Shown: piece by piece, positions 32,870 to 44,100 of the stretch | Layout: each line of letters begins with the position of its first letter | Position numbering within the stretch: position 1 is the stretch's first letter | NCBI RefSeq assembly: GCF_000003815.2 | Contig: NC_049990.1 | Coordinates: forward strand, 19,383,788-19,447,787 | Length of the DNA: 64,000 nucleotides | Origin: Branchiostoma floridae | Taxonomy: Eukaryota > Chordata > Leptocardii > Amphioxiformes > Branchiostomatidae | Reading direction: 5' to 3' | Notes under the pieces: model-generated | The model's database searches: none | The model's input: only the letters and a program-made list of their open reading frames with translations | Told to the model about the DNA's origin: nothing | Program-made: the position numbers and the translations under genes

Positions 32870-34675
32870 ATGGCCTCTGCGGCGGCCGTCCACATAAAGA
32901 GAGCACAGAGGGCTGTGCTGTTTCTGCTACTCTGGGTCGTGGGGACTCCGCTATTTTTGCTCTGTTCTGTCCTTGTAAGAGCAGCATGTCTTCTCCCACC
33001 CATCAGGCGACACATCTTGTCTCTAGTACAGAAACAAGCAGACGTGAGGGCCCCGGGGATGCTAACAACACCCGAGCAGTGCCTGCAACACTTGTACGAA
33101 AAGACAAGTTTTGCTGCCTGGAAAGGAGCCATTTTTGTCAAGATGTCCCGCCTAGATGCTGAGGTGTTCGAAGGAGGCAAGGCGGTCGACTCCTCCCTCG
33201 TCAGGCTTGACGGGAGCTCCTGCAAGCTGCTCCAGTTCGCCCGGGCCGCCCGCCCTCTGGTCATCAGCTTCGGCAGCAACACCTGACAACCGTTCACGGC
33301 GAAGGTGGACATGGTCAAGCAGATCATGTCAGACTTCGCCGCCGTGGCCGACTTCGTGGTGGTGTACGTGGCCGAGGCGCACCCCACGGATGGCTGGGCC
33401 ATAAGTGGACATCTGTCGATGGACATCAAGCAGCACCGGAGTCTGGAGGAGAGACTGGCGGCGGCGGAGATGCTGGCTCTGCACGACATCCCCTGTCCCA
33501 TCCTGGTGGACACCATGGACAACGCCGCCGCGCGGGCCTACGCAGCGATCCCGGACAGGTGAGCCTCTTCACTAAAGTTGGACTCTCACTGCACTTGTGG
33601 CACCGGTGCGAGTTTCAGAGATAAACAACGAATTTTCTTCGGCTTTGTGTATTTTGTTGTCTTCTAGGTCATACTTTTACGTATTACACAATATCTAAAC
33701 TATCCAAAATCGCAAAAAAAAAAAAACAGTGCCGCAGTGAACGAACCCCGAGTGCCGCACCGGTGCCCCAGGTGCAGTAAGAGTCCACCTTAACAAAGAA
33801 AGACAGAACGGAGGAGTCGATTACGTTTATCATTGGGATTCCGTTTGCTCGTTGTTATATTTCAACCATACCACTAGTTTGTTTAGTTTTGAGGTTTTCT
33901 TCCATTACCGTAAAAATGCGTAATCTTGAAGAGTCCATTTATACACGGGGGAATTTTTTTAAAATTGAATTTCGGACTGATTATAGAAAAAGCCCATGCT
34001 TTGAGAGGAAGTGTTGTTGGACCGGTCTATTTTACTATCTTACACGGGGTGGGCTGAAAGAGTCCATTCTTGTAGTGTTTTTTTTTTTTAATTCATATTT
34101 TAGACTAGTGTGATTTTACAAAAGTCAGTTTTCAGGTGAAGTGTTTTTGGACAGCTCCACTTTACATAAGGGTGTTGCTGGGAGAGTCCATTCTTTCATG
34201 GAGCAGGGATTTTTTTAGAAATCATTTTTTGACTGGGGCAGTGATTGAAAAAATTTGACCGGAAGTATTTTGGACTCTTTCATTTTACATGTGGGATCCA
34301 CCGAAAGGGTCCATTGTCCGGAAGTGAATTTTTGAATGTAATTTTAAACGGTTATATGCAAAGTCCATTTTTTTAGTTAAAGTGATTTTAACTGGTCCCT
34401 TTTAAGTGTATGTGCCTCACGAAGAGTCCATCCTCGACAGGGGTTGACTTTTTATTATTGACTTTTGGAACAATCTATTTTTGCAAGGGTTGGGAATTGA
34501 ATGAAATATGCTGTAGTTGCTTGCAAATGTTGCCTGTCTAGTTTATCTCATATTTCTTCCTGCCCGTAGGTTGTACATCGTGTTGGACGGAGTGTGTGTT
34601 TACAAGGGCGAGCAGGGTCCGAATGGCTACCACCCGGAGGAAGTGCGTGACTGGCTGCAGAAATTCTCTGGATAA
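32870..34675 (+). CDS. Iodothyronine deiodinase (selenoprotein, in-frame UGA = Sec139)
   Basis: Two exons, 32870-33558 and 34570-34675, give 264 residues if TGA at 33284-33286 is read as selenocysteine. The N-terminus has one membrane anchor (AVLFLLLWVVGTPLFLL). The active site reads SFGSNT-Sec-QPFTAKV, matching the deiodinase thioredoxin-fold motif, followed by VVVYVAEAHPTDGWA with the conserved His (residue 171), and a C-terminal GYHPEEVRDWLQKF. Deiodinases remove iodine from thyroid hormones and their derivatives at membranes. Strong homology continues unbroken past the TGA and across the splice, so it is not a nonsense mutation. A SECIS element must be present in the 3' UTR; I could not pick it out by eye. 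A TATA-like TATATAT lies about 45 bp before the ATG. Right after the stop an 8-bp tandem repeat begins. Orthology to a given vertebrate paralogue is not resolvable here. Confidence 0.93.
33284..33286 (+). promoter_or_regulatory. UGA selenocysteine recoding codon
   Basis: TGA in frame between GSNT and QPFTA at the deiodinase active-site position. Confidence 0.9.
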
Positions 34676-34689
34676 AATAGAGGGGCGGG

Positions 34690-34840
34690 CTGAAATGTTG
34701 AAATGTTGAAATGTTGAAATGTTGAAATGTTGAAATGTTGAAATGTTGAAATGTTGAAACGTTGAAACGTTGAAACGTTGAAACTTTGAAACTTTAAAAA
34801 TTTGAAACTTTAAAACATTGAAATTTTGAAATTTTATTGG
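34690..34840 (+). repeat. 8-bp tandem repeat (GAAATGTT)n in the deiodinase 3' UTR
   Basis: Starts about 15 bp after the stop codon; perfect copies first, then degenerating to GAAACGTT, GAAACTTT and GAAATTTT. Confidence 0.9.
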
Positions 34841-35730
34841 GAAGGCATCCTTCAGTTTGTTATGTTAGATCATCTTCGTCTAAGATGAATACTCACTGGC
34901 AAGAATATATATTGGAGATTCATTTTAAAAAGCAAAGCCATTTGAATGACGTTCCGTATGAATTGTACAGATGAATGACTTAACGCATTAGGTAACGTTA
35001 ACGCATTTCATGATATCAGCATACTTCGCTCAAATCTATTTGATCATAAATTTCTTTTTGTTGCGCAACAGTTCCTGATTGACAAAGGTGTCTATCATGT
35101 AATCATTTCATTTAACTATGATATCAAAACAATGCACTATATGTTGTCTGAAAACGATGTGAACAGTTCCATACCACTTGTTGTTCGTCAGGAAAGCATC
35201 ATTATAAATCAGAAAGGAAATGTTCCTTTTCTGTCTGGTGACAGCAGGAGTGAAGTCAAGGTGGGTACGTGGTGAGAGAGCATGATGGTCTCGCCGGAAA
35301 CGCACAAGGCGCTGGTGAGAACCTGAGAACGAGACCACCACGATTCGCCTTGGCTTCGCTCTGGATGTCAATATTGCTGTTGAACATTAATATGATAAAT
35401 ATATTGAGACACGGATGTGAGACAACGTATGGTGTTTCTTTCTTTACTGTATGCTGTAGTGTAGTGTATTGCATACCCGGTAAACCGCCAAAGGCCACAG
35501 CAATTAAATTTTATGTGCTCATTGAATTTCGCCTGATTTCAGAATAAAACAATACTTTTTTTTATTCTTCGGAGATGGTCCACGTGACAAGAAAGTACCA
35601 AAATGGGAAAATATTTTGTGTTGTAGGCTACTTGTAGAAGTGACACCAGCGAGGTAGCCATGGCTGTAGCTGTAGTACGGAAACTGATTTGATAATTTTA
35701 GCATGAAAGTTCATCTGTGTTGGTAGAATA

Positions 35731-35821
35731 CATTATAGAGAAAATTGCTAAACTTTACTTAAGTAAGCCCCTATATATTTTTCCGTGTTGGAAGTAAAGT
35801 TTAGCAATTTTCTCTATAATG
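35731..35821. repeat. Perfect 30-bp inverted repeat
   Basis: Arms 35731-35760 and 35792-35821 are exact reverse complements (starting CATTATAGAGAAAATTGC), with a 31-nt loop. Confidence 0.9.
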
Positions 35822-37218
35822 GTTTGATGTGTTATGGTATAATGGTTAAAGTGGCACCAGTATGGAAGTCATGAGCGTATTTGCCAACTTGGTAAATGAT
35901 ACAAGTCTGCAACACTAGTGTAATGTCACTTCTACTACACTAGTGTCACTTTTTGAATTCAGGAATGACTGATGTGTTGTCTGTGCTACCACGTTTTTTC
36001 CATTCAATTCTTTTTACAACGTTTATGGTGTCTATTTCTAAAATTTACCCATCTTGTTCTTTTTACCCATCTTGTATTTTTCGCCCTATCTCATTATTTT
36101 TGCAATCTACAAAGGATGTCATCTATAAAATTTACTTGCTGTGGCCCAAGTTGTAATTTGTGATGTGAAGGTATCATTTTTCAGTGCACACATTAAATAG
36201 AAGCGAATGCAATTTGAAGTGTTCATCCAGTAATTTACAGATAGCTATCAAATTCATGCACGTTCTTGTGACTGTTGTTTCCTTTATGTTTACGGCTTTC
36301 TATTGATTTTTAGTTAAGACTGATTTTTAGTCATCGATTATAGTATATTTGTCGTAAATTCTTTACTGGTAACGTTACATATCACGTGACAGAGGAAAGA
36401 CATGCCTTTACATGTTTATCTTTATTATATTTTCAGTAATAAAACTGAACCCAAGGAACCAAAATTGTGTGTTGAGTAAAAAAAAAACAGAATTAAACTA
36501 GCATTCATATAAGTCAATATTGTACAACTGCATTACTTTGAAACAAGTTTTTAAAAACCGTATGTACAAAAGTTCATTAAGAAGACCACTTCTTCACCGT
36601 CTTGTTACAAAAGTAGATGCTATCCGCATCGAAATACCATAGGAAGCCACGCCTTATTCATACCAATTTTATAATATCATAAAATGCATTACCATAAATG
36701 TAAGCTTTGATACGACAAAAAAGTAAAGTGACTTTTGTATTGGTCAAATATAAACTATGATGGATACAGAGTAACTCTTAAAATCCTACTGACTAAACAA
36801 TATAGGAAAACAAGAATCTTTGTACATTCAGGTGGGAGTAAACTTGAGTAATATATAAACTTGAGTGCCATTATCTTTTATATATTTCCCTATCTTTAAT
36901 ATCATTATGAGGGCTGTCGGATCTAAACATATAGTCAAATTCTGGTATCGAGAATTTTGAAAGCTACAGTATTTACAAAGGGATGTGAATGACTTATTGC
37001 GTATCAGCATATAATTACAGGTTTGCGATAGCAAAACCTGTTCTGTTTTTGTTGCCATGTATGGGCGCCGCCATTTTGTTTTGCGATGATTGACGGGAAG
37101 GACGCCGCCATTTTGTTTTGTGATGTATGACGGGAAGGGTGGCGCCATTTGACGAAATAGTGTGTTGTGTGAAGTGATGGGATGGCTAGGAAATTTGATC
37201 TTGTGGTCTTGTTCATAC

Positions 37219-38191
37219 TTAGTGTCCATAGTTGAACGTCAACATCTGGCTGTTGTTTGTCGTGTTGTATGCTGACCCTGCTGCCACGGGAACGATGTTA
37301 GGCTGACGCTGGTGATTGGCTCGCTCGTCGTTCCCAGGATGTCGTGACCTTTGACCCACCCCAGCCAGACTCTGGTACTCGTGATGGCGCTGAAACGAGC
37401 CAGCAAGGTCCTGGTACGGTCCGCTCTCCTTGGCGGGATAGCTGGAAGGGAGGGACCAGAATTTGAGCTGCGCAGTTGAGTGCATCTTGTAAACTGGCTC
37501 CTTTTTTAATACACTTTTTTCCTGGGCAAATGCTTAACGTTATGAAAAAAGGTCGAGTTCTTGGGAGAACAGAAGTATAGTGTATTTCTAAAATCTGGCA
37601 TAAAACGTGACTTATACAATGTTTTGACCTGTGCGTCTGACCTCTCAATGGCGGCTACCTAGATAGACTGACCTATTGGGGAAGGGGGTGAAATCCTAGT
37701 GCTATTTCTTTCTTCTGGCTGTAAAACGTTAAAGCGCCGGAGTAGACCAAGGAAACGCCGGAGTAGACCAAGGAGGAGCTATCGGGCCTCCTTGAGTAGA
37801 CCTACCACTTTCAGAACCAAAACGCACATGCCAGATCTAGCTTTCTACGTAGTAAGGGTGAACAAAATAAGGTTTGAAATGTATGTATTTGAAGAGACTG
37901 TTTTTGCATTGCTTAACAATTTATTGCATCAGAAAATCCATTATCATTAGCGAGCCCCTCACCTGTAATCGTGGTCGCCATCCTCCTCCTGTGGACGGCC
38001 TTGACTCTGGCTGCTGTTCATCATAAAGGTGTTAGATGGCGCTTTTCTGAAAGCTGGGACTGAGGGAATCTCATAGCCGCCATCGTTTTGTAGTGGCCCG
38101 GGATTTTCACAGTAATCGTTTCCTACGTCCTTCAGTCCATCGGAGGGAATTCGCACAACAGGTGCCATATGCACTGGCTTGTCATTTATCA
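37219..38191 (-). CDS. Receptor 2 cytoplasmic tail exons
   Basis: Exons 38191-37963 and 37441-37219 give a tail of about 150 residues after the helix, ending in TAA. It contains NDYCENPGP, GGYEIP, DHDYSYPAKESG, and the pair YQDL/YQSL nine residues apart (YQDLAGSFQRHHEYQSL), plus a terminal FNYGH. The DHDY-YxxL block matches the repeated block in the tail of receptor 1. The intron separating these exons from the transmembrane exon is 9.1 kb and holds the UGT gene. Confidence 0.82.
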
Positions 38192-41100
38192 CTGTAATGT
38201 AAATATTGAGTATAAGACATTGTAAAATAAAAGGATGGACAACTCTGAATCTTGTTCTTTATAATCAAACTTTTAAGAAACTCTTTTATATACGAGCAAT
38301 CTATTTTTAGCATCTGAGGTTTTCGACGACTTGCAGGCAATATGACGTTGGCAAGTTAGATTACCAATCTTTAAGTTAGCAGAACAAATTATTAATGAAC
38401 ATGTAAATGAAAATTTTGCCGGCGTTGCCATGGCGCGATCGCACGGATGTAAAAAGGAGCGTTTAAATCGCATCATTCAAAAGCAACATACACTGATGCA
38501 ACATTAAAAAACTTTCAAATTTTTATTTAAGAACAGGAGCTATTAATCATGAATTTACACAATAAGTGAAGATCTTTTTGCATATGCTTTATACGGAACG
38601 ACAAAAAACAATGAATAAATAATCAGGTCATGGTAAAATGACAGGTCATTGAAAAGTCGCATCAATATGAAAGCTAGTACAGCTGTAATAGAAAACAATT
38701 GACCGTAGGAAACTCTGTGACTTAATTATGGTTTATGTCGGTTGTGATGTTTTCTGTGGTGTATGACTCGGTGTTTATATCGTATACACAACACGTCACA
38801 TCAGCTTATACAAAAAACTTGACCTAGGAGTGAACTGAATGGCCGGCGGGATGGCCGGATAGAATGACTGACTGAAACCCCATGGCAACTTATTTGTGGC
38901 GTCTGGCGTGGTGTAAAATTCTGGTAGAGTGTTTGGCTCGGAATCTAGAGGTCCTGAGTTCGATCCCCGCCGTGCCCCCGACGTTATGCCATTGAGAAAG
39001 GCACTTTACACGACCTTCCTCACTTCACCCAGGTGTAATGAAGATGAAAATGGGTACCTAACTTCGGTCGCGGAGGTAAAAGACTACCTTTACCTTCTGT
39101 CTGTACTGCGTATGTGGCACTGTTAGTATAAGTTACGTACAATTGCAAAACTTGAGTGCATTGCCACACTGTCCTCGTCTGTCCAAAGCAAATAGAAAAA
39201 AACTTAGTTGTCCCTATTTGTCCAAATTCCTCCCTTTTGTCATCCAGCTGACACACCTGCTTGCTCACCACCCCGCGAGCAAGTGGGCAAAACCGGTATC
39301 CACCCACATGTGCAGCTAAAATAACTCTTTATATACAAATCAAACGGTCTCTTTTGACCTTTGTGTTCCAAGGAAGAAGGCACGACAACTAAACTCTCAG
39401 GTGAGATCTTAACGGCGCGTAGTCTACCTTATACTTAATATCCTTGCTTCTACATTGATGCTGTCATTTCCTCTGTGATGAAGATATCATACGTTGACAA
39501 TGCTTCCGTGCATTTTGGATATAGGTTATACAATATAAGGTAGGTACATGTAGGATGTCAACGTAGGGGGTTATACCGCACCATATCACTACTTCAAGTG
39601 GTGTGAAACCAAAATTTGACAATTTTCCTGATAGACCATTACAGTTGTCATTTTGTATTTTATCGGTAGCAGTAATCCTGACGGTAGTTTGGTAGATGCA
39701 CCAGAAAATGTCGATGTAAAATGATCAGCTTTAGACGGACACGAGAATATAATACTTTAAGTTATCTGAACATGAGTTGAGATGGTACCCATAAAATCTG
39801 CAAACCCAGACTACTTCTCAGCAAGATGACACTCACTGTTGTGACGCTAAGTTTACTTCCCTGTTCTAATAGCAAATCCTGTCTTTTCGAAGGTATAGAG
39901 CAGGTTTTTTAAGGTCCCGTGATGATCACCAGATGTGTGGTTGTGTGTGTGGAGTGTCGTGGGAAAATTCACATTGAATACAAAGTATTCTATTTCTGTT
40001 GACTATGTTTCTGGCGACGCCTCAGGGGCGAGCAAAATGGTATAGTATTGTGTTCAGTCTGCAAGAATTCTAGGAATTGTACAGGCATGTGTCCAGAGGA
40101 ATGCCGGTCCAGGAGAATGTTTGAAATTCCAATGAGCGTTCGGCAGGGCTGCTGGAATCCTGACCGCTGGTAGAAAGTGGGCCCGAAGACTTTGGCCTAG
40201 AAAACTGGGACCGTAGGCCACAGACTGATGGAATTCTAGTGCAGGGAGGCGGCAGTGATGGGCAATGGTCACTGGAATTCCAGTCAGATCAGAAGTCTAG
40301 GGTAAGGCGCTTGAATTCGAGGCAGAGAATGAGTCTTGAATAGGGCTGGGGGAAATCAGCTAAGCTGGTCAGATGGCTGTACAGATAAATGATAAAGAGT
40401 ACTATCATATTCTAGTTGCAAACAGTAGCTAGATTTAAGAACAAGAGGCATCGCCATCGTGAGACTCAAGATGCTTCAGAATCCATTTGTAAGTAAGTCC
40501 ACTTAGTCCAGTCTTTAAGTTTTATGACTAGTCCTTTGTGACTAGCGAAACAAGTCTGGCAATAAAAAATGTTTTTGCCCCGGCGACGCTGGCGTCTAAA
40601 TAGTGGTGAACATAAAACTCAAACTGGGAATTGACTGGAAGTTCCTGTTATAAAGATTTTTTACCGCTGTTTCCGAGGCCTAGTACATACAGATATATAT
40701 ATATACAGATTGGACTTACATGTAATAAAATGGATTTTGACGCAACTTAAGACTGTATCATGGTCTCAAGATTACGCTGTTTGTAGATCTACCTGCTATT
40801 TCCCACTAGAATAGGACAGTATTATGTACTCCTTACCATTTATCTGTACTTTTACCGCGGCTCTACTCAAGACTGTTTCTCTGGTTCGAAATCAAGCGCC
40901 TTGCCCAAGCCCTCCCTGGAATTCCATCAATCCGTGTCCCAGTTTTCTAGGCCAAAAACGTCTAGAGAACTTGATCAACGGAGACAATTTATGCAAATGA
41001 GGACCTTACTTGCATAATTGAGTGAAGCATTATAAAGGAAAATACTTGTGATACTTCACTCAAAAAGAGTATAATCATGTGGTGACGTTATGAGGTCGCG

Positions 41101-44100
41101 TAATTATAACTTTATTGTACTTCTCTTTCCGAACAGTTCCTGACTTAGAACACCCCACAACTATTGGCGAAGTATGTCGACTGGTTTCCAACTGTTCCTG
41201 GCGGTTGTCGCCATCTTGTCTCAACATGTCCAAGCCGCCGACATCCTCGTGGCTACATCAAACTACGGCAGCCCCTGGATGAGCGTGGCAAAGATTGCCG
41301 AAGCCTTGGCCGCCCGAGGACACGTCGTCACCGTGTTGGCCCATGCTAGTCAGAAGAGCGACCTGATGCGGAAATGGCCGACCTTGCTGTACGAAACATT
41401 CGGAGATCCCGAAAAACCACCGTCGATTGAGAAATTGGCAAAATCTCTGCCTCAAGAGATGGTAGGTACTAGTAAATTTCTGAGATTTCTGACTTCTGTT
41501 GATTCTACTACATACTAGATTAAACATTAACATACTCATCTGGTAATCTCCTAGCAGATCCTACGGTAGCATAAGATAATGTCAAAAGCTGGCATAGGAA
41601 TGAAGCCGGCTTAGTAGTGTGTTTTGCTACCGGGGATCTGCCTCCACTGAAACAAGGAGGAGCATTTCTATTCAACAATGGTATTGCTGCTCCTCCCTGT
41701 TGCCATGTGCTAATGATTTTATGAGCGCCTTACACTGGGATAACGTCTGTGACCAGCATATGTCCCAGTTGGAAGTTAGCACCAAACAGGAAGGAGGGCA
41801 ATTAGCACCTACACTGCAAGCACAGTTTGGTAAGGAAACAATTGGATGTTAATAGCCTTCGTTCTCGCCGACTGGAGGCAGATTCTACAAGGCAAATGGA
41901 CACATTTCGGCTGACTACACTCCTCGGCCAGTTTTGACTATCTTATGCCATTGTAGGATCGAAATGAAATCCCCACGAACTTAAATCCATTTACAATATT
42001 TGGTGACGTAAATCAACTGATAACAATCATCAGTCTTGTGCCAAATCGTCAGGCGTCATTCCTCAAGTATCTGAATGACGTTCATATACAATATTCTGAT
42101 GTATTTGTTTCGGCTGTTGCAGGTATTTTCTTCACGTGGGATACTCGATACCCTAACGGTTGGCAGTACTTTGCTTTCTGCTTTGTTGGACCTCAGTGAA
42201 GAGATGTTGAGTGACAATCAGCTACTGAAAAAACTGAAGACCAGCCACTATGACGTTCTCCTGACGTATGGTAGTACCTCATGCGGACCCCTGGTGGCCC
42301 AGTACTTGGACCTGCCTCTAGTATGCACAATGAGGTCGTTGGCTACGGGACAAGGTGTGTTCATATTTGTCCATAACAATACAATACAGGCCAACCTACG
42401 CATGACATAAATTATGTTTTTCATCTATTATTCAAAAGACATGTCCTGGCGTCTTTGGTCTGCATTCCTTGACAATCAGCTAGACTGTTCTTTGACTTGT
42501 CCTTTCCTACTTGTTGTCTTGTCTCTCCTTGCCATACGGCATCTCTTGTTGAGTACCTGTCAGATTGTTCTTATTAACTCTATCTAGACGGAGGGGGGGG
42601 GGTGCTAAATGTGCCTGCGCCAACTCTGACGTCGTATAATAGGCATATTTTACCAAATTTACTAATTTCAGTTTGATAGTTTTGTTGTTATAACACAATT
42701 GTTTATCTATATCATTAACATCCTTTGTAATTCTAAGTTACATTGATAATCAAATATTCATAATTTATGCTAATTTGATGACGTCATGGGTCAAAATCCA
42801 AGATGGCGGACAATGTCATTATCAACGGTAAATACATGTTATTTTTACTCAAATTCCGCCAAAATCTTTAATCTTTTTACAAAACACAATCACTTGAACC
42901 TTTTTAGTCCACTTCTATTGGGTTTGGGGGTTATATGTAGAAAAAAAAGTATTTTAGAAAATTCATGGTGGTCAATCCAAGATGGCGGACAAATGACGTC
43001 ACGGCAAAAAAGCCCGGTCTAGATAGGGTTAAGCTATTATATATGTTATTCACGAGTGCACATGTGTCCTGGTCTCTTGTTTCAGACATCCGAGCCACCG
43101 GTGTCCCCAATCCTCTTGCTTACGTGCCAACAATGGCATCGGAATTGACAGATCGAATGACATTCTTACAAAGAGCGAAGAACGTGTTGGTTTACTTCGC
43201 ATGTTCTATTGTGGGCCAGCTACTTTTCGATAAAGGTTTTGACGACTTTGCAAAAAGGTCTGTGCATTTGTTTACGCATTCATAGTGACACATTGTGAAA
43301 AAGGTGTTCGCTTACTTTGCATATTCTAGTATGGGACAGTTGCTTTTTGACAAAGGTTTCGACGATGTTGCAGAAAGGTCTGTGCATTTGTTAACGCATT
43401 CATAGTGACACATTGTGATAAAGGTGTTCGCCTACTTTGCATATTGTAGTATGGGACAGTTGCTTTTTGCCAAAGGTTTCGACGATGTTGCAGAAAGGTC
43501 TAGATCTGTGCAGTTGTTGACGTATTCACATATCATATTTCATATTGAGCGTATGGCAAAATTAAAGACAGTGACTTACTTTTAAGATTCATGTTCCCTT
43601 CACATCCACACTGTTAAATCTGACAAATGCCAATAGTTTCGTAAACATTCATTTTTTTCAGGATGTCAGTTTAGCGCAATCATCAAACCTGTCGTGAAGG
43701 CAATTGTACTTTTTAATCAATGTTAAAACTACGTTTCTGATGTGAGATGGCTGGACGAGTCTGTGTCTCCTTTCTGGACAGAAATGAGCAAAACGGCACT
43801 CAAAACATCATTTTCAAATAGTAGGCTGCACGAGCAACCTCCATGGAGGAGCTCCACAGAGGTCCTCCATGGAGGTTGCTCGTGCAGCCCCTTCTCTCAT
43901 TTTCTTACCACCAACAGAACCATTGGCGACAACTTCACAACGTCTGCTGCCTTGGCAAGAACCGACGTGTGGCTCTACCAATCAGATCTCATGTTCGACT
44001 TTCCTAAACCCATGATGCCAAATATGGTCAGCATAGCAGGTCACATGGCTGAGGATGTCAAGTCACTCAGCGAGGTCAGTTTCGTCAACTGAGTAGCATA

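Larger units (their letters stand above)
34676..37218. other. Tail-to-tail region between the deiodinase and receptor 2
   Basis: No gene seen. The 3' UTR of the deiodinase should contain a SECIS element. A plus-strand AATAAA at 36438-36443 and a minus-strand AATAAA (plus TTTATT) at 36421-36426 lie 11 bp apart. A 30-bp perfect hairpin is at 35731-35821 and a repeat copy at 35515-35990. Two CGCCATTTTGTTTTG copies lie at about 37066-37125, in the presumed 3' UTR of receptor 2. Confidence 0.55.

Noticed and set aside
32870-33286. Reading the deiodinase as truncated by a stop at 33284
   Set aside because: The TGA is at the known selenocysteine position, and conserved sequence and a proper splice follow.
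35265-35330. SECIS candidate with ATGA, AA and TGA near 35282-35320
   Set aside because: The intervening arms do not pair beyond about four base pairs.
43300-43505. Treating the tandem half-exon copies as UGT exons
   Set aside because: No acceptor with a pyrimidine tract precedes them, and exon 3 to exon 4 already joins in phase.
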